DNA of 64,000 nucleotides from Arenibacter aquaticus (GTDB lineage Bacteria > Bacteroidota > Bacteroidia > Flavobacteriales > Flavobacteriaceae), in contig NZ_RQPJ01000021.1 in assembly GCF_003957295.1 (NCBI RefSeq), positions 418,210 to 482,209 on the forward strand, in the 5' to 3' direction. How positions within the stretch are numbered: position 1 is the first letter of the stretch; each line of letters opens with the position of its first letter. This document shows positions 1-7,866 of this stretch, in pieces. The translations under genes were made by a program, and so were the position numbers. The notes under the pieces were generated by a model. It searched no databases. It was given only the letters and a program-made list of their open reading frames with translations, and had not been told where the DNA came from.

Positions 1-458
1 ACGGCCGACATCAAGATTAGGGCCAGCCCTATGGTCGGGATGCTCCTATCTACGCCCTTTAGGACCACTACCCCCATAAAGGCAAGGATAAAAAAGAGCC
101 ACTGCACCCATTTTATCTTTTCTTTTAATATAAAAATGGCGAAGACTGCTGCCCATATTGGCGCTATATAACGCAGGGCCACTGCCGAGCCCAAGGGCAT
201 ATAGTGCAATGCAGTAAAGTATAATAGCATGGAAATAGACCCCACTACCCCTCTTAAAACCAACAGCTTACGATGTGTTCCCAGCATAGGGATACCCTTG
301 CTCCACAAAAAGCCAAACGTAAAAAAAAGTGAGCCAAGGGCCCTGAAGAATACCACTTGGTAGGAACTATATCCGCTTAGGTATTTCAAGAGGCCGTTCA
401 TGCCCGTAAAGGCACAGGCACTCAATAACATAAAAAATACAGCCCTCTTGGTATTCAT
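1..458 (-). CDS. EamA/DMT-family permease, C-terminus outside the window
   Basis: This is the N-terminal part (about 152 residues) of an inner-membrane permease of the drug/metabolite transporter family; the rest lies beyond position 1. The translation begins MNTKRAVFFMLLSACAFTG and shows four or five hydrophobic segments with short charged turns, including the family-typical LPLGSAVAL-like stretch (here MPLGSAVALRYIAP) followed by a helix ending in KEKIKW. The start at 458 was chosen because the helix follows immediately; an in-frame ATG two codons upstream (464) is equally possible. The substrate cannot be predicted. A second EamA protein lies at 37091-38032, but it is not a close copy by eye. 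Confidence 0.85.
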   Translation of the reverse strand, partial: MNTKRAVFFMLLSACAFTGMNGLLKYLSGYSSYQVVFFRALGSLFFTFGFLWSKGIPMLGTHRKLLVLRGVVGSISMLLYFTALHYMPLGSAVALRYIAPIWAAVFAIFILKEKIKWVQWLFFILAFMGVVVLKGVDRSIPTIGLALILMSA

Positions 459-603
459 TAACATTGGGTTGGCAGCACAAAGATAATGGAACCATTTCTA
501 AGGGCAACACACCCTATCTACTTATTGTAAGTCCCTAACCGGGTTACTGGTAAATGTGTCAATCTTTTACGTTTTTCAATCAATCCTTCCAAAGCCATCC
601 CCG

Positions 604-611
604 TAATTTTG
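604..611 (+). promoter_or_regulatory. Bacteroidota -7 promoter element (TAATTTTG)
   Basis: The octamer matches the TAnnTTTG consensus of the Bacteroidota housekeeping sigma factor. It sits 29 bases before the start codon of the CHRD lipoprotein at 641. The -33 TTTG element is not obvious. Confidence 0.55.
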
Positions 612-640
612 CATCATATTAAAACCCTAAATTATATAAT

Positions 641-2215
641 ATGAAGAAGATAATGTATTTATTCATGGCCGCATCAACGATTGTTGTCATGAGTTGTAGT
701 GATGATGATAGCACGGATCAGCCACCAGGCGTTTTTGATGGGGAAAGCAAAACCTACCAATTGCAATCCCAATCGGATGCGGATGTTTCCGGAACGGCTA
801 CCGTTGTTGAAAACGAGGACGGAACTGCTACTGTTAACCTAAAATTATCGGGTACCGCTGCTGGAACTTTTCCAGCACATATACACGCCAATTCGGCGGC
901 AGAAACTGGGGATATTTTAATTGATCTTAATGCAGTGGACGGGGCTACTGGTGAAAGTACCACAATCATCTCGGCCACCAATGAGGGTTCGGCCATAAAT
1001 TATGAGCAACTATTGGAATTGGATGCCTATATCAATGTGCATCAATCTGCCAGCGACCTCGGCACCATTATCGCCCAAGGTGATATAGGAGTCAATGAAC
1101 TTACAGCAGATTCTAGGGAATATGAGCTTAGCAGCGCTTCTGATGCCAGTATTAGCGGAACGGCCACTATATACAAACGTGTAAGTGGGGCTTCCCTCTT
1201 GGAGATAGAACTGGAAGGTACCCCCGATGATGGGGAACACCCTGCCCATATCCATCTAAATTCTGCTGCGGAAGGTGGTGATATCGCTATATCCTTGAAT
1301 GCAGTTGCCGGTGCCAGTGGAAAAAGTTGGACGCATATTGAGGCAGATGATTCAGGTACTGACGTAACTTACGAGGATCTATTGGAAATGGACGGTTATA
1401 TAAACGTACATCTATCTGCCAATCAGTTGGATGTTTTGGTAGCACAGGGCGATATAGGAATCAATGTACTTACAGGGGAATCCAAGGAATATGCACTACA
1501 CAGTGTGCTGGTGCCAACCATAAGTGGTACGGCTACCATTCACCAACGTCTTAGTGGGGCTTCCCTTTTGGAACTAGAATTGGAAGGCACTCCATCAGAC
1601 GGGGAACATCCTGCACATATTCATGCCAATACCGCAGCTGAAGGTGGTGATATTGCTATTTCCCTGAATGCAGTTGCCGGTGCCAGTGGCAAGAGCTGGA
1701 CACATATTGAGGCAGATGATGCTGGTGCAGAGGTTAGTTATGAGCAGTTGTTGGAATTTGATGGCTATATAAACGTTCATAAATCCATATCCGAACTGGA
1801 TGTTTTGGTTGCTCAAGGCGATATTGGCCAAAACGAACTAACTGGAAATGAGGTATCCTACGATTTGGCTGCCGTTAGCGATGCCACAATTTTTGGTACT
1901 GCTACCTTTTCCGAGCGCGTAAATAAGGAGACCCTTGTGACCTTGGAACTGGTGGGGACCACTGCCGGTGCAATTCACCCGGCACATATTCACAGTGGTG
2001 CCGTAGCCGATGCTCCCGGAGATATACTGGTTAGTTTATCCAATGTTATAGGAGATACAGGTGTTAGCGTTACCAATGTAACCCAATTGGATGCCGGTGG
2101 AACACTGGACTATGATGCCCTATTGGACATTGATGGATATATTAATGTTCACTTGAGCTCAGAAAACCTAGGTACCCTTGTGGCCCAAGGAAATGTAGGT
2201 GCCAATGTGGATTAA
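641..2215 (+). CDS. Four-repeat CHRD-domain lipoprotein
   Basis: This is a predicted surface or outer-membrane lipoprotein of 524 residues. The signal peptide MKKIMYLFMAASTIVVMSC has a lipobox with Cys19, followed by SDDDS, which resembles the acidic surface-export signal described for Flavobacteriaceae lipoproteins. The remainder is four tandem CHRD-like modules (about residues 36-158, 159-281, 282-404 and 405-524). Each carries a PAHIH motif (His at about 80/82, 203/205, 326/328, 449/451) and a YINVH motif. The period is exactly 123 residues. CHRD is a domain first described in chordin; its bacterial role is unknown, although the two conserved histidine motifs suggest metal binding (inference). 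The gene stands alone, with its own promoter and a strong terminator. The start is the ATG before the signal peptide. Confidence 0.9.
   Translation: MKKIMYLFMAASTIVVMSCSDDDSTDQPPGVFDGESKTYQLQSQSDADVSGTATVVENEDGTATVNLKLSGTAAGTFPAHIHANSAAETGDILIDLNAVDGATGESTTIISATNEGSAINYEQLLELDAYINVHQSASDLGTIIAQGDIGVNELTADSREYELSSASDASISGTATIYKRVSGASLLEIELEGTPDDGEHPAHIHLNSAAEGGDIAISLNAVAGASGKSWTHIEADDSGTDVTYEDLLEMDGYINVHLSANQLDVLVAQGDIGINVLTGESKEYALHSVLVPTISGTATIHQRLSGASLLELELEGTPSDGEHPAHIHANTAAEGGDIAISLNAVAGASGKSWTHIEADDAGAEVSYEQLLEFDGYINVHKSISELDVLVAQGDIGQNELTGNEVSYDLAAVSDATIFGTATFSERVNKETLVTLELVGTTAGAIHPAHIHSGAVADAPGDILVSLSNVIGDTGVSVTNVTQLDAGGTLDYDALLDIDGYINVHLSSENLGTLVAQGNVGANVD
746..2212 (+). repeat. Tandem 369-bp intragenic repeats (CHRD modules)
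   Basis: Four in-frame units with a period of 369 bp (123 codons) make up the CHRD lipoprotein. Units 2 and 3 are the most alike at DNA level: the 20-mer gcagttgccggtgccagtgg occurs at 1301 and again exactly 369 bp later at 1670. This suggests recent duplication or gene conversion between the middle units. Confidence 0.8.
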
Positions 2216-2235
2216 GGTATAATGAAGTGGATTTA

Positions 2236-2276
2236 AAAAGAAAACCCTGGATCTAAAAGGTTCAGGGTTTTCTTTT
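2236..2276 (+). terminator. Rho-independent terminator of the CHRD gene
   Basis: A perfect 14-bp stem (2236-2249 paired with 2263-2276) with a 13-base loop contains the ACCCTG/CAGGGT core and ends in a T-rich arm. It begins 20 bases after the stop codon. Confidence 0.85.
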
Positions 2277-2329
2277 AAAGGAAATTGTAATCATTTATTG
2301 AAAGGCAATAGACAGTTAAAAATCTAAAA

Positions 2330-2361
2330 AAAAGCTCTGAATAAGAATATCCAGAGCTTTT
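2330..2361 (-). terminator. Terminator for the 2440-2778 gene
   Basis: A 10-bp stem pairs aaaagctctg (2330-2339) with cagagctttt (2352-2361). Read on the minus strand it is followed by a run of eight T, so it fits the small minus-strand gene ending at 2440. Confidence 0.7.
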
Positions 2362-2439
2362 CTTTCCTAATTTCCAATTACTTCTCAGTCCCTTCCTACT
2401 ATGGTTTACATTGTTAATTGGAAACAATTTAGGAAATTC

Positions 2440-2778
2440 TTAATACCGCAACATACTACTGTACTCCTCTACCGATTTCTGAAGTTCCATGTACGAACGA
2501 ATTTGGTCCATTGTCTTTTCAAATAGGTCTATTTTTAAATCTTTTTCCCGTTTTAGGGCCTTGATCAATTCCGCATTGGCATGTTTTAGGGATCGTAAAG
2601 TTTGTCGTAGGGATTCAGATTTTATAAACAGCGTGTAGGTGTTAGGTTCGCATACATAGGAGGTCATTTTTTTTTCCAAATAAGATAAATCATTATTGGT
2701 ACGTTCCAACTTAAGGATACAGCCACTTTTGGAAGGCCTGTAAAGTAAGTTTTTACTCATTTTTGGGGTAGTTTCCAT
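2440..2778 (-). CDS. Hypothetical protein, 112 residues
   Basis: I do not recognise this protein. It has no signal peptide or membrane segment. It is charged and helix-prone, with a probable coiled-coil stretch in the second half (about residues 55-105, rich in Leu, Lys, Glu and Arg: LRQTLRSLKHANAELIKAL). An alternative start at Met7 (MSKNLLYRP) is possible. It is flanked by its own terminator and by a long upstream intergenic region, so it is probably monocistronic. Coding confidence rests on the length of open frame in an otherwise AT-rich stretch and on the well-placed terminator. Confidence 0.6.
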   Translation of the reverse strand: METTPKMSKNLLYRPSKSGCILKLERTNNDLSYLEKKMTSYVCEPNTYTLFIKSESLRQTLRSLKHANAELIKALKREKDLKIDLFEKTMDQIRSYMELQKSVEEYSSMLRY

Positions 2779-3260
2779 AGGACAAGCTTTTAAGGGGTTA
2801 ATGATTTTATAGTTATGCTCTTATAGGGGGTACTTTTTTGTTCTGCATTTAAAAGGTACGACAAATTTCTAATAATTTGTAGGATAATCGCCTCGTTAAC
2901 ATTAGTTTAAACCAAAATTAACATGCAGCTATTATGGGGGAAGTATACTGTTATTTTACATATACGTTTAATATGGGTACTTAGGATCTTATGAAACAGA
3001 TTTTTCTAACATAACAACTTGATTGCCTTGACCCTAGATAAAAACAGTAAACCACTTCCCTCCTATTGGTTTTGTATAAGGAAAAGGGAATAATATGTAA
3101 AATGGAGGGTATTAGAGCTAATTAAAGCTCATGTTATTTTCTCCTTCAGTCTGCCTCGTCGGAAGATAGGCCTGCCTCGCCGGTAGACAGGGCTTCCATT
3201 GCCCTTTGTGGAAACCACTTGATTTAGTTATGATTCCTAAAAACAAACTTGCAGCGCAAA
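2779..3260. other. Intergenic region, no gene seen
   Basis: I found no convincing open frame on either strand in these roughly 480 bases. The stretch holds the promoter region of the 2440-2778 gene and a pair of short tandem repeats at 3150-3191, listed separately. Confidence 0.5.
3150..3191. repeat. Two tandem 21-bp imperfect palindromes of a dispersed family
   Basis: The units at 3150-3170 and 3171-3191 agree at 17 of 21 positions (core ctgcctcg-y-cgg-w-aga-y-agg). Each is roughly palindromic, starting with cctg and ending with cagg. Closely related 21-mers occur at 12609-12629 and 12775-12795, so this is a dispersed element. Confidence 0.6.
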
Positions 3261-3294
3261 AAAAATCCCCGATGAAATTTCACCGAGGATTTTT
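3261..3294 (-). terminator. Terminator of the 3312-4085 lipoprotein gene
   Basis: Arms 3261-3277 and 3278-3294 are complementary at 15 of 17 positions, with the loop inside the tgaaatttca centre. On the minus strand the hairpin is followed by a long T run. Confidence 0.7.
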
Positions 3295-3311
3295 ATTATA
3301 ATATAAATTGC

Positions 3312-4085
3312 CTACCAGCTTATCTCTTCACTTTCTCCATTGGGATAGGTAACGGTGCCCTCTTGGTCACAGGTACCGGCGCCAAAGTCCAAGGATGCAG
3401 TTAATCCATTCATTTCCAATTCCAATTCACCACTGCTAATAAAAGGACATCCCAAATCACCACCAAGGGGTTTGGTTGTTGTAAAGGCATAGGTGGTAGC
3501 GTCAACGGTAATATCCCATGCACCGGTACAGGTAAAATCTGCTCCTTCTGCATTAATGTGGTCTATAAACCAGGTGATCTCCTTGCTACCCTTAAAGTCG
3601 ACTACTTGTCCTGCTTCGTTTTCAAAACTTACATTGGTGCTCACCGTAAAAACGGGACTGTTGGCATCCGAAAAGTCGAAAGCAATGGTTTTGGTTCCGT
3701 TTATAAGGTGATCATTAAAGGTGAAATCGCTGAAACTTACCTCAAAACTGCCGTTGTCACCGTCGTTGTTTCCAGAAAATACCAAGGTACCATCAATGGT
3801 TTTTCCATGCACCAAACATTGGTTGTAAACAACCGTCATGCTTTCTTCCGCAAATTCGATGCTGGCACATTCAGCTTCTGTTTTATTACCAGTTCCTGAT
3901 TTGTCTTCTAACAACAATTGTGAAAGCTGCTCGTCCAGTCCGTCCGAAATGCTGTTGATCTCCATTTGTGATTTTACCTGTTCTGAAGATAAACTTTCAT
4001 TATTTAAATTGTTTAAAGCATCATTGCTACAGGAAACAAACAAAAACGTTCCTAAACTTAAAACTGAATAAGTTAATTTTCTCAT
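3312..4085 (-). CDS. Hypothetical lipoprotein, 257 residues
   Basis: This is a secreted lipoprotein of unknown function. The signal peptide MRKLTYSVLSLGTFLFVSC has a lipobox with Cys19, followed by SNDALNN. The mature protein begins with a Ser/Asn/Gln/Glu-rich linker of about 60 residues. The rest looks like an all-beta domain with many short alternating strands (for example TLVFSGNNDGDNGSFEVSF), and scattered Cys residues could form disulfides. I do not recognise the family. It is preceded by an AT-rich gap and followed directly by a terminator, so it is probably transcribed alone. Confidence 0.8.
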   Translation of the reverse strand: MRKLTYSVLSLGTFLFVSCSNDALNNLNNESLSSEQVKSQMEINSISDGLDEQLSQLLLEDKSGTGNKTEAECASIEFAEESMTVVYNQCLVHGKTIDGTLVFSGNNDGDNGSFEVSFSDFTFNDHLINGTKTIAFDFSDANSPVFTVSTNVSFENEAGQVVDFKGSKEITWFIDHINAEGADFTCTGAWDITVDATTYAFTTTKPLGGDLGCPFISSGELELEMNGLTASLDFGAGTCDQEGTVTYPNGESEEISW

Positions 4086-4268
4086 TTATATGGGGTTTTA
4101 TAATATTTGCAGGCGCTAAAATAGTCCCTTATACTAAAATTATGTTAAGTAAATGGTAAAAATCGACTATTCGCATGTATTAACCAGAAAATTCCTATAA
4201 AAATAACCGTTTTTTGTCTTTAAACCCCCTATTCCCTAGTGGTTTATCCATTTTCATGGCCTGAAAAA

Positions 4269-5348
4269 TCAATCCAATTGTATTTCAAAGTTATTGTAGG
4301 CATCTTTTTGATTGGCCAGTTCCTGTGTACTGGGAGAGAGCGCAAAATAGGGAGAAAACGTTCTATGGATAACGGTTTTTCCATCCGGTAGGAATTCCAT
4401 GATCCGTAACCAGCCGTCTCCCCCATTACCATGCCATCCTCCACCCATTGCCTGGGCATTAAATGTTATTTGGGTCACCTTTTTTCCTGCAGCATTCTTA
4501 TCTACCTTAAAGGCCGTATGTGCCTTAAAATTGTTGGGAGCGCCTATATGACCAGAGAAAACCAACTGAATGTTCTTAGATGGGGCTACCAGCTTCTCCC
4601 AAATGGCCTTGCCGTAATTGCCGTCTACAATAGGATAGTTCTCTTTTTCTATATGCTTATTTTGGGCGTTTAAATAAGAATGGGTAAGCACCACCACCGT
4701 ATGGTCCTCATACATTTCTTGGGAAGTCACCTCCTTGGCCCAATCCAAAATACTGTTCCTAGGGGCAAATTCAAGATTAAGAAATAAGAACTTTCTGTTT
4801 TGTGGAGAGATTAGTTCATAGGCGGCATTCTCCACTGAGGGCAATCCGTCCAAGTTCTTTCCGGCAGCCCGTAAGGCTTGGGCATTCAATAGATTTTTAT
4901 GGACAGGGAAATAAGTATTGTAATTGGAATTCCTGTTTTCAACATTCTTATAACCAAAATCGTGGTTTCCTGCTGCCAAAATGTAGGGCACCTTACCATC
5001 TAAACGTTCAAAGGCATGCGACACGGCCAGCCATTGGTCCCTACTGGGCATATTACCATTGCTTTGGTCGGGTACCAGCAGTTCATTTTGCTCTACCAAG
5101 TCCCCGGTACAGAGGACCATCTTTATATTTAGGGCATCTATATTTTCACTGATCCAAGAAGTCATGGTTTCTAAAATGCCCTGGTTTCTTTCAAATTTTA
5201 CATAAGTTTGGGTGTCGGGAACCAAAATAATGGACCAAGAGTCCGGATGTGTCAATTGTGGGGGTTCAAACGTTTCTTGTGCCTGGGAAACGGTACTTAG
5301 GAAAAGCAGTCCGTAAAAAAGAAAAAAAGTATTTTTTAAAAAGCTCAT
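4269..5348 (-). CDS. Secreted calcineurin-like metallophosphoesterase
   Basis: This is an exported phosphoesterase of 359 residues. A Sec signal peptide (about residues 1-23, ending SQAQ) is followed by metal-ligand motifs in the usual order: LVPDTQ (Asp45), CTGDLVEQN, AAGNHDFG, LTHSYLN and FSGHIG. These are the di-metal binding motifs of the calcineurin-like superfamily. The last motif normally reads GHxH; here it is GHIG, so one expected His is missing or supplied from elsewhere. The C-terminal region reads like that of secreted flavobacterial phosphoesterases of unknown substrate. It is monocistronic and divergent from recQ. Confidence 0.85.
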   Translation of the reverse strand: MSFLKNTFFLFYGLLFLSTVSQAQETFEPPQLTHPDSWSIILVPDTQTYVKFERNQGILETMTSWISENIDALNIKMVLCTGDLVEQNELLVPDQSNGNMPSRDQWLAVSHAFERLDGKVPYILAAGNHDFGYKNVENRNSNYNTYFPVHKNLLNAQALRAAGKNLDGLPSVENAAYELISPQNRKFLFLNLEFAPRNSILDWAKEVTSQEMYEDHTVVVLTHSYLNAQNKHIEKENYPIVDGNYGKAIWEKLVAPSKNIQLVFSGHIGAPNNFKAHTAFKVDKNAAGKKVTQITFNAQAMGGGWHGNGGDGWLRIMEFLPDGKTVIHRTFSPYFALSPSTQELANQKDAYNNFEIQLD

Positions 5349-5474
5349 TTTTAATAAGGGTTTAATTTTTAAATGACTATAAGGACTAAATGTAACATTT
5401 TTCAGCCATAGTTTAGTCTGTCCACAACCACAATAACCGGAATGGGTTGTGTGGATATTTTCAGGAGGTGAAAG

Positions 5475-5506
5475 TTGTTATGGCACGTTAATAATCATTA
5501 ATTTCG
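5475..5506 (+). promoter_or_regulatory. Candidate recQ promoter
   Basis: A TTG at 5475-5477 and TAATTTCG at 5499-5506 (7 of 8 to TAnnTTTG) are separated by 21 bases, close to the Bacteroidota -33/-7 spacing. The ATG of recQ follows 25 bases after the -7 element. Confidence 0.5.
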
Positions 5507-5531
5507 GCCTCGGAATACAATTCATGATAAC

Positions 5532-7649
5532 ATGCCCCAAACAGTTGACCAACTATATCCGTTTCTTAAAAAATACTTTGGTTTTGATAGCTTTAGACAT
5601 CAACAAGAGGCTATTGTATTGGCGGTATTAAATAAGGAGGATTGTTTGGTGATTATGCCTACTGGAGGGGGGAAATCTATTTGTTTTCAATTACCGGCCC
5701 TGCTATTCAAAGGTACCACATTGGTAATTTCCCCTTTAATTGCTTTAATGAAGGACCAAGTAGACGGATTAAAGGCCAACGGTATATCGGCCGCTTTTTT
5801 TAATAGCAGTCAGTCTGCCGAAGAACAGCAGAAAATTCTGGACAATGTGGCAAAAGGGGAATTAAAGTTGTTATATGTTGCTCCTGAAAGTCTCCCGGGA
5901 CTCTCACCTGTTTTAAAGGAGGAATATATAAGTTGTATGGCTGTGGATGAGGCCCATTGTATATCTTCATGGGGACATGATTTTAGGCCATCCTATCAGC
6001 AATTGGGATTTTTAAAGGCCAGTCTGCCCAATACTCCCGTCATAGCCCTTACGGCTACGGCGGACAAGGCTACTAGGCAAGATATTATGACTCAGTTGCG
6101 TATTCCGGCTGCAAAGCAGTTCCTAAGTTCTTTTGATAGAAAAAATATAGCCCTGGAAGTGAGGTCTGCCCATGACAGGGTTTCCCAAATATTGGATTTT
6201 ATAGAGCGAAGGCCTAGGGAATCAGGGATTATCTATTGCCTGAGCAGGAAATCTACCGAAAGTCTGGTAGAAAAGTTCCAAGATAACGGTATTAAAGCAG
6301 CAGCCTATCATGCCGGACTCGATTTTGAGAGTCGTAATAAGGTGCAAGAAGATTTTATTTACGATAAAACCCAAATTGTCTGTGCTACCATTGCCTTTGG
6401 AATGGGTATAGACAAGTCCAATGTGCGATGGGTGATACATTATAATATGCCTAAAAATATTGAGGGCTATTATCAGGAGATAGGGAGGTCTGGAAGGGAC
6501 GGATTGCCTGCCCATGCACTGTTGTTTCATAGTTATGGGGATGTAATACAACTGCAGCGGTTTGCATCAGGTGCCGCCAATGAGGAGGTACAGCTGGCCA
6601 AACTAGAGCGTATGAAGCAATTTTCCGAGGCATCAACCTGTAGGAGAAAAATATTGCTGAGTTATTTTGGGGAATTTTTACAGGAAGATTGTGGTAACTG
6701 CGATGTGTGTAAAAATCCGCCACAGTTTTTTGACGGGACCATTATCGCACAAAAAATATTGTCTACCATAGCCCGACTAAAAGAAGCGGAAGCCACCGGT
6801 ACCGTGATCGATGTATTGCGCGGAGCCCACAATGCCCGTGTTCTGGAAAAGAATTATCAGCAAATAAAAACCTATGGCATCGGTAAGGATATTTCTTGGA
6901 ACGATTGGCAACATTATGCCATTCAGTTGATCAATCAGGGATTTTGTGAAATAGCCTTTCATAAAAATAATGTGCTACAGCTCACCTCCTTTTCCAAAGA
7001 AGTGCTGTTTGGCAATACCAAGGTAATGCTGAGCAAACCATTGAAAAAAGAGGATAGAATAGCCTTGCAAAAAGAACAAAAAACCAAGAAGCCAAAGGTA
7101 AAAAACACCTTGTTTGAGCGTTTGCGAAGTCTGAGATTCCAAATTTCCTTGGATGAAAATATTCCTGCCTATCTGGTCTTTAACGATGCAACCCTTAAGG
7201 AAATGGAAGCTGAACGTCCTAGCAGTGAGGAAGAATTTATGCGCATAAATGGGGTAGGACAGCGAAAAATGGAAGTATATGGAGACCTTTTTATTCAAGA
7301 GATAAAGGCTTTTCAAGAAGAGAAGGCCAAGAAAATAAGGAAGTCGCACACCTATGAGGAGACCTATACCTTGTATAAGAGCGGGAAAAGTATTGAGGAA
7401 ATTGCCCGTTCCAGAAAACTAAAATCCACGACCATCTATTCCCATTTGGCAAAACTGTATGCCGATGGCAAGGATGTGGACATATATAAGTTTGTGGATA
7501 AAGAAACCATTGACAAGGTAGCCAAGGCCAAGAAAGCCCTAGAGAACCCCGATGCCCTGAAGCCCTATTATGAGCATTTTGAGGAAAAATTGGAGTATTC
7601 TACAATTAGATTGGCGCTTAGTGTTATAGCAAAGGAGAAGATAGTTTAA
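5532..7649 (+). CDS. recQ: ATP-dependent DNA helicase RecQ
   Basis: This is a 3'-5' SF2 DNA helicase for recombination and replication-fork repair. Visible landmarks are the Q-motif region (RHQQEAI), Walker A PTGGGKS at 43-49, DEAH at 139-142 followed by the RecQ-specific aromatic loop ([13 protein letters not shown]), motif VI ([10 protein letters not shown]), the RecQ zinc cluster (Cys370, 387, 390, 393), a winged-helix region, an HRDC domain (about 525-597) and a C-terminal helix-turn-helix (about 608-700, [20 protein letters not shown]). The length of 705 residues fits flavobacterial RecQ with the extra C-terminal HTH. It is transcribed alone. The ATG at 5532 lies just before the conserved N-terminal motif. 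Confidence 0.97.
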   Translation: MPQTVDQLYPFLKKYFGFDSFRHQQEAIVLAVLNKEDCLVIMPTGGGKSICFQLPALLFKGTTLVISPLIALMKDQVDGLKANGISAAFFNSSQSAEEQQKILDNVAKGELKLLYVAPESLPGLSPVLKEEYISCMAVDEAHCISSWGHDFRPSYQQLGFLKASLPNTPVIALTATADKATRQDIMTQLRIPAAKQFLSSFDRKNIALEVRSAHDRVSQILDFIERRPRESGIIYCLSRKSTESLVEKFQDNGIKAAAYHAGLDFESRNKVQEDFIYDKTQIVCATIAFGMGIDKSNVRWVIHYNMPKNIEGYYQEIGRSGRDGLPAHALLFHSYGDVIQLQRFASGAANEEVQLAKLERMKQFSEASTCRRKILLSYFGEFLQEDCGNCDVCKNPPQFFDGTIIAQKILSTIARLKEAEATGTVIDVLRGAHNARVLEKNYQQIKTYGIGKDISWNDWQHYAIQLINQGFCEIAFHKNNVLQLTSFSKEVLFGNTKVMLSKPLKKEDRIALQKEQKTKKPKVKNTLFERLRSLRFQISLDENIPAYLVFNDATLKEMEAERPSSEEEFMRINGVGQRKMEVYGDLFIQEIKAFQEEKAKKIRKSHTYEETYTLYKSGKSIEEIARSRKLKSTTIYSHLAKLYADGKDVDIYKFVDKETIDKVAKAKKALENPDALKPYYEHFEEKLEYSTIRLALSVIAKEKIV

Positions 7650-7795
7650 AAGAGGCAATTGGCTACCTGTTTAATCTAATCGAATCCTTTTAACAGAAAA
7701 GCCCAACTAAATCAATTCTATAAACCACTCAATGGTTAAAAATAGTAATGCGCTTGTAGTCTATTAAGCATCTTGTAAAGAAAACTAGACCATAT

Positions 7796-7839
7796 AAAAA
7801 ATATTGCCAGGTCATAATATTAGTTATGACCTGGCAATA
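7796..7839 (-). terminator. Terminator of the TonB receptor gene
   Basis: A perfect 15-bp stem pairs tattgccaggtcata (7802-7816) with tatgacctggcaata (7825-7839) around an 8-base loop. A T run follows on the minus strand, where the receptor ends at 7867. Confidence 0.8.
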
Positions 7840-7866
7840 ATAAAAAAAAGGCGCTACCCTCCCTAC

